NCBI GenBank assembly: GCA_020848695.1 | Contig: JADLHT010000015.1 | Coordinates: forward strand, 62,001-126,000 | Direction of reading: 5' to 3' | Length of the DNA stretch: 64,000 nt | DNA from: Saprospiraceae bacterium | Lineage (GTDB): Bacteria; Bacteroidota; Bacteroidia; Chitinophagales; Saprospiraceae | Shown here: one piece after another, positions 50,453-59,418 of the stretch | How positions within the stretch are numbered: the first letter of the stretch is position 1 | Layout of the letters: each line of letters starts with the position of its first letter | Translations under genes and position numbers: made by a program | The notes under the pieces: model-generated | What the model was told of the DNA's origin: nothing | Database searches by the model: none | Seen by the model: only the letters and a program-made list of their open reading frames with translations

Positions 50453-51372
50453 TTCTTTTTCTTTAAAAATAATTCTGCGATCATACAACGCACAGATCCA
50501 CCTCCAATAGTTTCGATAATTGGAATTGATATAGGCAACAACTTTGTCAACGACTCAAGCTCACTAATCTGTTCTTTTTGAAGTGATAGAAATGCCGTCT
50601 GTGACATGATCAGATATTTCTCACCATTTCTGGACTGTAATTGCAACATATTCCCGGCAAATTGATTCATTTGATCGAGAGTAATCGGTATAATCTTTTT
50701 ATTAGTAGTCTGAAGTGAATCGATTAGTAATGATCTTTCCTCAATTGGAATTGAATCCAAGCATACAATCGCAAAATCAACACCCAAAGCCATCATAACA
50801 TTGGTATGATAAACCGGTACTTTTTCTTCATTGTACGAATGAAAATAAACAGGTTTAAAATTAAACAGAACTGAGAAATGCTCTAATAACCTAACATCAG
50901 TTCTAGGGCTTAAGCACGCATACACAATTTTATGAACATGATCAAGTATCATACTTCCGGTTCCTTCAAGATACTGCTGTTTGGCTTCAAATACTTCAAG
51001 AGAATATCTCCTACTGATATAAAATTTATCCAATAATCCTTCAATCAAATCTTCTCTCCGTTCTATTCTCCTATTATTACTTTGCATCGGATAGGTTATT
51101 ACAGTCCCATCCTGATGAAAACTTATCCAATTGTTGGGAAAAACAGCATCCGGCTTAATAGGAGTTGGTGTATCCTCCACAACGACAACTTCTATACCAA
51201 CCTTTCTAATTAAATCAACCATAGCATCAAATTCATCAATGGATTTTCGTTGTATTTCTTCATTGGACAAGTTATTTACCCTGTTTTGGAAAGAATTTGT
51301 CAAACCGGTTTCAGCATTAAATCCAAAACGAGAAGGCCTCACCATTAATATTGTATCGGTTATTTGTTTCAT
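50449..51372 (-). CDS. CtlX-like amidinotransferase-fold hydrolase
   Basis: A 307-residue pentein-fold protein like CtlX (citrulline utilisation-associated) and related arginine-modifying hydrolases. FPNNWISFHQDGTVITYPM near residue 79 holds the substrate-binding residues, PVYHTNVMMALG near 190 the catalytic His, and IGGGSVRCMIAELFL near 290 the nucleophilic Cys. The reaction could be deimination of a guanidino compound; family marks alone do not fix the substrate. Confidence 0.87.
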   Translation of the reverse strand: MKQITDTILMVRPSRFGFNAETGLTNSFQNRVNNLSNEEIQRKSIDEFDAMVDLIRKVGIEVVVVEDTPTPIKPDAVFPNNWISFHQDGTVITYPMQSNNRRIERREDLIEGLLDKFYISRRYSLEVFEAKQQYLEGTGSMILDHVHKIVYACLSPRTDVRLLEHFSVLFNFKPVYFHSYNEEKVPVYHTNVMMALGVDFAIVCLDSIPIEERSLLIDSLQTTNKKIIPITLDQMNQFAGNMLQLQSRNGEKYLIMSQTAFLSLQKEQISELESLTKLLPISIPIIETIGGGSVRCMIAELFLKKKN

Positions 51373-51434
51373 TTTAACATTATTTCTCTTGATAATCTAA
51401 TAAATTTCTGTTCATAATTCATTCTGTCAATAAC

Positions 51435-52217
51435 TCAATTTTGCATTGCAGAATTTTTCATTTCGCTCGATAAACTTGAACCAAGATAGCGTTCAATGAT
51501 TTCATGAATTAAATACAACAAAGGGGTTATCAAAATTGCTATAACAAATTTATAGATATAATTTACAAATCCTATTGCTAAAACCATTTTAAAAGTCCAG
51601 CCGGCTCCAACATAGAATGCGATGAATAATACCACAAAACTATCGAGTAATTGTGAAACTAAGGTTGAGCCAGTTGCTCTAAGCCAGATTTTCCTCTCTC
51701 CTGTATGTTTTTTGATCTTGTGAAAAACAAAAACATCCAGAACTTGCCCAAGAAGAAACGCAGTCAATGATCCAATAATTATCCATAATCCTTGACCATA
51801 TACTAATTTATAAGCCTCATCTAGGTTAGTTACTAAACTGTTAGGGTGTGAAATTAAATGCGATGTTGGCCAAAAGTCAGCAGGAATCAGACGAATACCG
51901 AGAAATACCATCAAGAATGAATACAGAATTAGCACGCATGCGAGATAAGATAAAAAACTAACACCTTTTGGTCCATAATATTCATTAATAATGTCGGTGA
52001 GAATAAATACAAACGGCCATAAAAGAACACCTGCAGTCAAATTAAAAGAAAGATGCTCAATTCCAAAGATATTTATATCAAAACTTTCAAATCCAAGGCT
52101 TTTTTCTAAAGAGAATATTTTTACTCCAATAAACTCAGCGATCAAGGCATTGGTTATAAAAAATCCTGCCAGAAGAATAAATAGCACAGATTCCTTACTT
52201 TTGCTAATATTTTTCAT
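51435..52217 (-). CDS. yhhQ: queuosine precursor transporter (YhhQ/DUF165)
   Basis: A 260-residue membrane protein with about seven helices, of the VUT/YhhQ family that imports 7-cyano-/7-aminomethyl-7-deazaguanine, precursors of tRNA queuosine. Marks are FFITNALIAEFIGVKIFSL, FVFILTDIINEYYGPKG near residue 70, GQVLDVFVFHKIKK near 165, and LVSQLLDSFVVLFIAFY near 190. Typical length for Bacteroidota. Confidence 0.9.
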   Translation of the reverse strand: MKNISKSKESVLFILLAGFFITNALIAEFIGVKIFSLEKSLGFESFDINIFGIEHLSFNLTAGVLLWPFVFILTDIINEYYGPKGVSFLSYLACVLILYSFLMVFLGIRLIPADFWPTSHLISHPNSLVTNLDEAYKLVYGQGLWIIIGSLTAFLLGQVLDVFVFHKIKKHTGERKIWLRATGSTLVSQLLDSFVVLFIAFYVGAGWTFKMVLAIGFVNYIYKFVIAILITPLLYLIHEIIERYLGSSLSSEMKNSAMQN

Positions 52218-52258
52218 ACGAAATTAAACAGTATTGGTGTTTATTAGTTTACTTCCTA

Positions 52259-54145
52259 ATGTCAAAAATAAGTATTGATTTTAAGACCGGATTAATTAAA
52301 AAAAACAAACCTATTTATGCTGGAATCGATTTGGGGACAACCAATAGTTTGATTGCAACCATTCAAAATAGTAATGCGGAAATTCTTAATGATCAATATG
52401 GTAAACCACTATTTATACCTTCAATAATTTATTTTAAAGATGATTTCAGTGTCTTACACGGTGATTTGGCCAAGCCTTATTTAGAATCTGATCCAGAATC
52501 AACCATTTATTCTATAAAAAGATTAATGGGTAAGTCTTATAAAGATCTTGAAACGAAGAAATCAAATATTGGATATCGTTTACATGAAGATTCAACAGAA
52601 AATTTAATTAAAATAAATATTAGAGGAAAATATTTTACTCCCATTGAATTGTCTTCTTTTATATTAAGTAATTTAAAATTGCAAGCTGAACAGTCATTAA
52701 ATACTGTTCTAGAAAATGTAGTAATAACCGTTCCTGCTTACTTTAACGATAATCAACGACAGGCTACAAGAGATGCCGGCAAGCTTGCCGGACTGAATGT
52801 ATTAAGAATAATAAATGAACCTACAGCGGCCTGTTTAGCATATGGAATTGGACTAGATAGACAAGAAAGCAAAATAATTGCAGTTTATGATCTCGGAGGT
52901 GGAACATTTGATATTTCAATACTTAGAGTTGAAGATGGAGTGTTTGATGTCCTCTCTACTAGAGGTGATACCAATTTAGGAGGTGACGATTTTGATCAGG
53001 CAATCATTCAGTATTGGTCAGATAAATATAAAGATGGAATACAATTTAATTTAAATAAAATCAGACTATTAGCAGAAGAGGCAAAAAAAATAGTAAATGA
53101 AGGGGAAATATTTTCTTCCAGGATTTTATCGTCTGTAATCGAACTCAGTCCTGATGAGTTCAAGTTGATCTCTGATAAGCTAATTGAAAAGACCATAGAA
53201 TGTTGCAAACTAGCCATTCTTGACAGCAAACTCACAATAGATCAGATAGATTCTGTAATTTTAGTTGGTGGATCAACCCGTCTTAAATTAGTTAGAGAAG
53301 CAATAAAAAATTTCTTTAATAGAACACCAGACACCAGCTTAAATCCCGATTATGCAATTGCAACTGGAGCTGCAATTCAAGCAGATATTCTCGCTGGGAA
53401 TCGCAAAGACTTACTCTTGCTAGATATCAATCCTTTATCATTAGGAATAGAAACATTAGGAGGAATAATGGATGTAATCATTCCAAGAAATTCAAAAATT
53501 CCTATTCAACTTGCCAGAGAATATACTACATCAAAAGATGGTCAAATAAATTTAAAAATTTCCGTTTATCAAGGTGAAAGAGATCTTGTTGAGAACAATC
53601 GAAAATTGGGTGAATTTATTCTAAAAAATATTCCGCCAATGCCAGCCGGAATACCTAAAATCCAAGTTCGATTCTCAATCAACGCAGATGGCATTCTTAA
53701 TGTAAAGGCTAAAGAACTTAGAACCAATATTGAACAAGAAGTGCTTATTAAATCTCAATTCAGTTTAAGTCCAGAGATCATTGCAAAAATGCTTTCCGAG
53801 TCTATACAATTTGCAAATCAAGACATGGAAATCAAATCACTTATTGATACGGTAAATGAAGCTAATGCATTACTTCTCGCTACAGAGAAATTTATTAATG
53901 AAAATACCGAACATTTGTCAAAAAAAGAAATTTTAATTCTAAATGAACACAAGCTTAATTTACAAAAATCTATCCAGACTTCTATCAAAAATGATATCCA
54001 AATTTCTATGGATGCATTAAATAGTTTTTCAACACCTATTGCACATCGTATCATGGATATGAATATTCAAGCAGCTTTAAGAAATCAAGAAATACTTAAA
54101 AGTATCACAGAAGAAATAAATCAAGATGGCCAAAAAATTAAGTAA
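52259..54145 (+). CDS. hscA: HscA-like Hsp70 chaperone for Fe-S assembly
   Basis: A 628-residue Hsp70. The ATPase domain has [15 protein letters not shown] near residue 20, [12 protein letters not shown] near 206, and [17 protein letters not shown] near 335. HscA rather than DnaK is indicated by [42 protein letters not shown], the linker, [16 protein letters not shown], and [21 protein letters not shown], plus a short C-terminal part. HscA works with HscB on IscU. Its end overlaps the SUI1 gene by 20 bases. Confidence 0.85.
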   Translation: MSKISIDFKTGLIKKNKPIYAGIDLGTTNSLIATIQNSNAEILNDQYGKPLFIPSIIYFKDDFSVLHGDLAKPYLESDPESTIYSIKRLMGKSYKDLETKKSNIGYRLHEDSTENLIKINIRGKYFTPIELSSFILSNLKLQAEQSLNTVLENVVITVPAYFNDNQRQATRDAGKLAGLNVLRIINEPTAACLAYGIGLDRQESKIIAVYDLGGGTFDISILRVEDGVFDVLSTRGDTNLGGDDFDQAIIQYWSDKYKDGIQFNLNKIRLLAEEAKKIVNEGEIFSSRILSSVIELSPDEFKLISDKLIEKTIECCKLAILDSKLTIDQIDSVILVGGSTRLKLVREAIKNFFNRTPDTSLNPDYAIATGAAIQADILAGNRKDLLLLDINPLSLGIETLGGIMDVIIPRNSKIPIQLAREYTTSKDGQINLKISVYQGERDLVENNRKLGEFILKNIPPMPAGIPKIQVRFSINADGILNVKAKELRTNIEQEVLIKSQFSLSPEIIAKMLSESIQFANQDMEIKSLIDTVNEANALLLATEKFINENTEHLSKKEILILNEHKLNLQKSIQTSIKNDIQISMDALNSFSTPIAHRIMDMNIQAALRNQEILKSITEEINQDGQKIK

Positions 54146-54470
54146 TCTTTCAGATCTGAGTATGGCCTACTCTACTCATGCCCACGAACCAGAGATGCAA
54201 GAAATTATAAAAAACTCAAACTTTGCAAATCAAGTTGTTCGCGTACAATTAGATTCAAAACAAAGAGGTGGAAAAGCAATAACTAAAGTTATAGGATTGG
54301 ATCTAATGAGTTCCGAGCTGGAAAAGCTGGCAAAAGAGTTCAAACAAAAATGTAGTGTCGGCGGATCAGTTAAAGATGGAATTATACTCATACAGGGAGA
54401 TCATGTGGACAAGATAATTACACTCTTAAAAGATAAAGGATTTAAAAACACTAAAAGAACCGGTGGATAA
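54126..54470 (+). CDS. yciH: SUI1/YciH-family translation factor
   Basis: A 114-residue eIF1-like protein. The core QRGGKAITKVIGLD near residue 45 and CSVGGSVKDGIILIQGDHVDKI near 78 is the SUI1 fold, in the bacterial YciH form that monitors start-codon selection. The N-terminal [15 protein letters not shown] matches Bacteroidota relatives, so the start inside hscA (20 bases overlap) is right. The stop overlaps the next ATG by one base (TAATG), so three genes are coupled. Confidence 0.92.
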   Translation: MAKKLSNLSDLSMAYSTHAHEPEMQEIIKNSNFANQVVRVQLDSKQRGGKAITKVIGLDLMSSELEKLAKEFKQKCSVGGSVKDGIILIQGDHVDKIITLLKDKGFKNTKRTGG

Positions 54471-56851
54471 TGAAAGTAAGTTTCAAACTTTGCATACTGC
54501 TTCCTATCAGTATGCTTCTGTTACATTTAAGTTGCCAGAAAAAATCCAGAATGGATATTTGGAACTCACTTACGGAGAAGAATTCTTATATTGAATTTCC
54601 AAACCAATTAGAAATTACAGATCATTATATGAGAGCAGGATCTGTTCACAATACAATGTATAAAAATTCAGCTCGGAGTATACTTTGGGAATTTGTAGGT
54701 CCGGATAATATTGCAGGTCGAATTCTAACACTGGCAGTTAATCCAAAAGATACTAACGAACTTTGGGCCGGGACAGCTTCTTCCGGTCTATGGAAATCCA
54801 ATTCAGGTGGAATAGGAGAAAATGCGTGGACAAATATCAAACTAGGATTTCCGGTTTTATCCATAAGTTCAATTGCAATTGATCCTAAAAATCCTAAAAT
54901 AATTTATATTGGTACTGGCGAAGTTTATAGCCACAGTAATACGGACGGCGGAAAGCACAACAGACTTCTTAGAGGATTTTGGGGAATAGGATTACTAAAA
55001 TCAGAGGATGGTGGTCAAACTTGGAAATTTTCAATAAATTGGAGCAATAAGGCATTTAGTTGTTTTTGGAAGATAATTATTAATTACAAAAACACAAATA
55101 TTATTTACGCAGCGGGAACTGAAGGAATATACAAAAGCGAAGATAGCGGAAATAATTGGAGAATAATTCTTCCTAAAAAAATGTGTAACGAACTTGTTAT
55201 GCATCCACTAAATCCTGATATATTGATTTCAGGTGTCGGCGGTTTAGGTGGAGACGATTACGGAATCTTCATCAGTCGTGATGGCGGCAACAATTGGAAA
55301 AAAATTACCGATGGAGGAATTCCAAATGGCAGAGGCAGAATTATGATTTCAATTAATAAAAATTTTCCAGACAAGGTTTTTGCAGTGTTGTCTGACAGCT
55401 TAAAAACTAAAAGTCTGGTCCGAACTAATAATTTATTTTTAGACTATGCGATCAGCTCTATTCCGAACTTCAGCACCTATCAAGGTTGGTATACAAAAGG
55501 AATTATTTCAAATTCAAACGCTAAATCATTGATGATCGGAGGTGTAGATTTATTCGTTGACCGCTCAGGAAACTATAATAACTTTTACCGTTATGTAATT
55601 GGTGAAATTAAAATTCATGCTGATTTTCATGATATCATTGCTAATCCGTTGGATGATGAAAAACTTTATTTTGCAACTGATGGCGGTGTATTCAGAACGG
55701 ATGACTTTGGGATTAACTTTTATTCTTGCAATTCAGGTCTTATTTCCTCTCAATTCTATTCTGGCAGTTTCAATACAACTGGCAATTTTGGTCTTGGAGG
55801 TTTACAGGATAACAGAAGCGCAATTTATAATGGCTCTTTATCCTGGAAGAAAACACATTATGGAGATGGCATTGGATCATGGATAAGTAGATCAAACAAT
55901 ACAATTTATTGCTGCTCGCAAAACTTATTATTGTCTTCTTCAAAAGATTTTGGTGAAAACTGGAACACCTTGATTCAAGATGAAAATTCGTGCTTTGTTT
56001 CTCCATTTAAAGTGAGTGAAAGTAATGAATCCACAATCTATGCCGGTTCAAGATTTCTGTATAAAAGTACAGATCATGGTTCCGGATTTAATAAAATTTT
56101 TAATACCCGGGATTCCGCGTTTTTAAACGCAATTGAAGTCTCATCTACAAGTTCAGATTTTATTCTTTTTGCCACTATTCCTACCGCTAACGAAAGACCA
56201 AGTATATGGAAATCATATGATGGAGGAAAAAATATTGATAATATTAGTTCGAACTTACCAAACCGTATTATTAATGATATTAATATTATAAATAATCAGG
56301 AATATTACATTTGCTTGTCGGGATTCGGAACACCACATATATATCGAACTACAAATGGGGGACAAAACTGGATTCCCATAGACAATTATCTGCCTGATAT
56401 ACCCATCAATACAATTTGGACCTCTCCCTTTCATCCCAATCTTATTTATGCAGGCTCTGACTTAGGATTGTATTACACTCTTGATTACGGCACAAGCTGG
56501 CACAACTATACTCCTCAGGATTTTGATGCTGTACCTGTTTATGATTTATTTTATACTAAATCGGAAATAAAATTAATCATTTTCACACATGGCAAAGGTG
56601 TATATAAAATTGATCCATTTGAGATTATAACAACTACCAATAATTCAAAAATTGAAAGACATTCGAAATCTTTTTTAAGTCAAAGACTACCTGATGAAAT
56701 TATTCAATCTGAAGGAGAATTAATTTCGCTGGAAGGCAAAACCATCCGTATTCACCAAGGTGAAATTCAGTCTAATTTAGCAGGTTTAAACTATGGTATA
56801 TATTACTATATTTGTTCTTTAGGTGTATATAAAATCCTACATCTTAAATAG
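54470..56851 (+). CDS. sortilin-like beta-propeller lipoprotein with T9SS-like tail (first copy)
   Basis: A 793-residue exported protein. The leader ends HLSCQKKS, a likely lipoprotein site at Cys22. The body has many BNR/Asp-box blades of the VPS10/sortilin type (SEDGGQTWKF, SEDSGNNWRII, SRDGGNNWKKI, TTNGGQNWIPI), probably one or two large propellers. The last 40 residues (SNLAGLNYGIYYYICSLGVYKILHL) resemble a type IX secretion C-terminal signal. Function unknown, likely surface binding or hydrolysis. Translationally coupled to SUI1. Similar in plan to the next gene. Confidence 0.85.
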   Translation: MKVSFKLCILLPISMLLLHLSCQKKSRMDIWNSLTEKNSYIEFPNQLEITDHYMRAGSVHNTMYKNSARSILWEFVGPDNIAGRILTLAVNPKDTNELWAGTASSGLWKSNSGGIGENAWTNIKLGFPVLSISSIAIDPKNPKIIYIGTGEVYSHSNTDGGKHNRLLRGFWGIGLLKSEDGGQTWKFSINWSNKAFSCFWKIIINYKNTNIIYAAGTEGIYKSEDSGNNWRIILPKKMCNELVMHPLNPDILISGVGGLGGDDYGIFISRDGGNNWKKITDGGIPNGRGRIMISINKNFPDKVFAVLSDSLKTKSLVRTNNLFLDYAISSIPNFSTYQGWYTKGIISNSNAKSLMIGGVDLFVDRSGNYNNFYRYVIGEIKIHADFHDIIANPLDDEKLYFATDGGVFRTDDFGINFYSCNSGLISSQFYSGSFNTTGNFGLGGLQDNRSAIYNGSLSWKKTHYGDGIGSWISRSNNTIYCCSQNLLLSSSKDFGENWNTLIQDENSCFVSPFKVSESNESTIYAGSRFLYKSTDHGSGFNKIFNTRDSAFLNAIEVSSTSSDFILFATIPTANERPSIWKSYDGGKNIDNISSNLPNRIINDINIINNQEYYICLSGFGTPHIYRTTNGGQNWIPIDNYLPDIPINTIWTSPFHPNLIYAGSDLGLYYTLDYGTSWHNYTPQDFDAVPVYDLFYTKSEIKLIIFTHGKGVYKIDPFEIITTTNNSKIERHSKSFLSQRLPDEIIQSEGELISLEGKTIRIHQGEIQSNLAGLNYGIYYYICSLGVYKILHLK

Positions 56852-56884
56852 TTTGCATTAATAAGAAATAATTAAATTTACTTT

Positions 56885-59413
56885 ATGCCCGGATTAAACT
56901 ATATTTGGAAGCCAATCGTCTGGTTAATAGTTTTACTATTTGCTTGCAAACCCGTTCAAAATGAACTTTCCCTTCCAAAAGATGATTTTCAGTGGGATAA
57001 ATACGAATATCCCAACGAAGAAAATATACAAAAAAAAATTCAAAATCTTCAAAGAATAAAAAATGCTATTTCACTCAGAAGCCCTGATAATCCGTTTAAT
57101 GCAAATTTTAAGGAACAGGGTCCGGGAAATATTGGTGGCAGGGTAACTTCAATTGCAATTCATCCGACAAACGTTAATATTCTCTATGCTGGATATTCAA
57201 TTGGTGGTCTATTTAAATCTATCAATGGAGGAACAAGTTGGGAGCCTTTATTTGATCAGGAGCTAACGAATTCAATAGGCGCTATAGCTATAGACCCTAA
57301 GAATCCTGAAATAGTTTATGTAGGAACCGGAGATCCGGACATTAATGGCAATTCATTTATTGGAAATGGAATTTATAAATCAATCAATGGAGGCAGATCA
57401 TGGACTAATATTGGATTAACTGAGGTTAGGATTATAAATGAAATAATCATAGATCCTTTTGATTCGAAAATCATTTATGTTGGCGCAATGGGAAACCCTT
57501 TCGAAGCAAGTTTACACAGAGGGGTATATAAAACAGAGGATGGAGGTATTAGCTGGACAAAATCCTTGTTTGTCGGGGATAATGCAGGTATTACAGATTT
57601 AGAAATAGACCCTATGAATTCTAACATAATATATGCGGTAAGCTTTCAACGAATTCGAACACCCTCAGTTAATATAGCACAGGGTCCTTTAAGTAAAATT
57701 TTTAAATCCGTTGATGGTGGTAATATTTGGAAAGAGGTAATGAATGGAATGAAATTTAATGAATACAGTAGAATTTCAATTGCGCTTTCTGCTTCACAAC
57801 CTAATATAATTTATGCTCGGACAGTACGATATGATTCAATTTGCAACCCAGGAGCATTCGCATATGATATGGAAGGAATTTATAGAAGTAATAACCAGGC
57901 TGAAAACTGGACTAAGATAAATTCTGATTTATCCTTCAACAACTGTGATTATATGGGAGGATTTGGTTGGTATTTTGGACATATAGCCGTACATCCTAAT
58001 GATCCGGATCACATTTATCTATTAGGTGTTAATTCATGTGAATCCCTCGATGGAGGCAAGAATACATTATTCTTCGAATTGTACCAGAACACTTTTGACA
58101 TGCATGTAGATCACCATATTCTTGTTTTTGATCGTTCTGAAAATTTTATTTTAGGTACGGATGGTGGACTTTACAAATATAATGCAACTGACAAATCTTG
58201 GTCTGATATTGAAAATATTGCAACCACTCAATTTTATAGGGTAAATTGGAATCCTCACAAGGCAGATATTTACTATGGCGGAGCACAAGACAATGGCACA
58301 GTTTCTGGTAGTTCAACCGAATTTAATAAATGGAACAATGTATTTGGCGGAGATGGATTTCAATCAGCTTTCCACTCCCAATACCCTCACCTGGCCTGGC
58401 ATGAATACCAATACGGAAATATCCGTCAGCTAAATTACAGTACAGGTACACAAAACAGATTTGACAAAAACATCACAGGGACTAGAAATTGGGATTGTCC
58501 ATATTTTATTAGTGAGCATAATGAAGACATCATGTATTTTGGAAGTAATAAGGTCTTTGTAAATTTCAATCCATTAATTGACAATTGGAAAGCAGTAAGT
58601 TCTGATCTTACGATAAATGGACCTTTCCCCAATTACAATAGCCCAAGTATAACTTGCATGCATGAATCTCCCATTAGTCCAAACATATTAATTGTTGGAA
58701 CATCTAATGGAAATGTTTGGATAGGAAATTCAAAATCAAATGTCTGGAATTTATCCAATTCCAATTTGCCCATTGGTTATGTAACGTCAGTTAAAGCATC
58801 AACTGTTGATACGAATACTTTCTACGTTTCTTTCTCTAATTACAGAAGAAATGATTTGAATGCCTATTTATTTATTACAAAAGACAAAGGCAAATCCTGG
58901 ATCTCTATGGTAAATGGCATATTAGAGCAACAAGCTATCAACGACATTTGCATCATTCCCAATAAAGATGATCAAATGATCTTTGCGGGAACTTTAACTG
59001 GAATTTATGGAACAATAGATCATGGAAATTCCTGGCATCGGGTAGGAAATAATATGCCCTTAATTCCTGTAAATAGTCTATTATACTCAACGTACAAAAA
59101 AGAACTTATAGTTGGCTCCTTTGCTCGTTCTCTATGGACCTATAATTTATCTGCATTAACACAAACTAGTAGAGTAGAAAATACTTTTGAAATGCAAATA
59201 CCAAATATAACAAAAGACAGAATCACTCTCAAATCGGACGGTATATCAAATATTACTGTATGTAATGTATCAGGTGAAATTCTGTTGAATCAATTAATTA
59301 GAAAGGATCAACCAGAAACGAATATTGAAGTAGGATCATTGCCACCATCTGTTTACTTTTTAATTGCAGAAAAGAATGGAAAAAAGTTAGTTAAAAAATG
59401 GTATAAATACTAA
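56885..59413 (+). CDS. sortilin-like beta-propeller lipoprotein with T9SS tail (second copy)
   Basis: An 842-residue protein of the same plan as its upstream neighbour. Leader WLIVLLFACKPVQN with Cys21 is a good lipoprotein signal. Blades such as SINGGTSWEPL, SINGGRSWTNI, TEDGGISWTK and SVDGGNIWKEV mark the VPS10/sortilin type. The C-terminal 80 residues, including NITVCNVSGEILLN and GSLPPSVYFLIAEKNGKKLVKKW, form a type A T9SS sorting domain. A duplicated pair of surface proteins is inferred; 33 bases separate the genes. Confidence 0.88.
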   Translation: MPGLNYIWKPIVWLIVLLFACKPVQNELSLPKDDFQWDKYEYPNEENIQKKIQNLQRIKNAISLRSPDNPFNANFKEQGPGNIGGRVTSIAIHPTNVNILYAGYSIGGLFKSINGGTSWEPLFDQELTNSIGAIAIDPKNPEIVYVGTGDPDINGNSFIGNGIYKSINGGRSWTNIGLTEVRIINEIIIDPFDSKIIYVGAMGNPFEASLHRGVYKTEDGGISWTKSLFVGDNAGITDLEIDPMNSNIIYAVSFQRIRTPSVNIAQGPLSKIFKSVDGGNIWKEVMNGMKFNEYSRISIALSASQPNIIYARTVRYDSICNPGAFAYDMEGIYRSNNQAENWTKINSDLSFNNCDYMGGFGWYFGHIAVHPNDPDHIYLLGVNSCESLDGGKNTLFFELYQNTFDMHVDHHILVFDRSENFILGTDGGLYKYNATDKSWSDIENIATTQFYRVNWNPHKADIYYGGAQDNGTVSGSSTEFNKWNNVFGGDGFQSAFHSQYPHLAWHEYQYGNIRQLNYSTGTQNRFDKNITGTRNWDCPYFISEHNEDIMYFGSNKVFVNFNPLIDNWKAVSSDLTINGPFPNYNSPSITCMHESPISPNILIVGTSNGNVWIGNSKSNVWNLSNSNLPIGYVTSVKASTVDTNTFYVSFSNYRRNDLNAYLFITKDKGKSWISMVNGILEQQAINDICIIPNKDDQMIFAGTLTGIYGTIDHGNSWHRVGNNMPLIPVNSLLYSTYKKELIVGSFARSLWTYNLSALTQTSRVENTFEMQIPNITKDRITLKSDGISNITVCNVSGEILLNQLIRKDQPETNIEVGSLPPSVYFLIAEKNGKKLVKKWYKY

Positions 59414-59418
59414 TTCGA

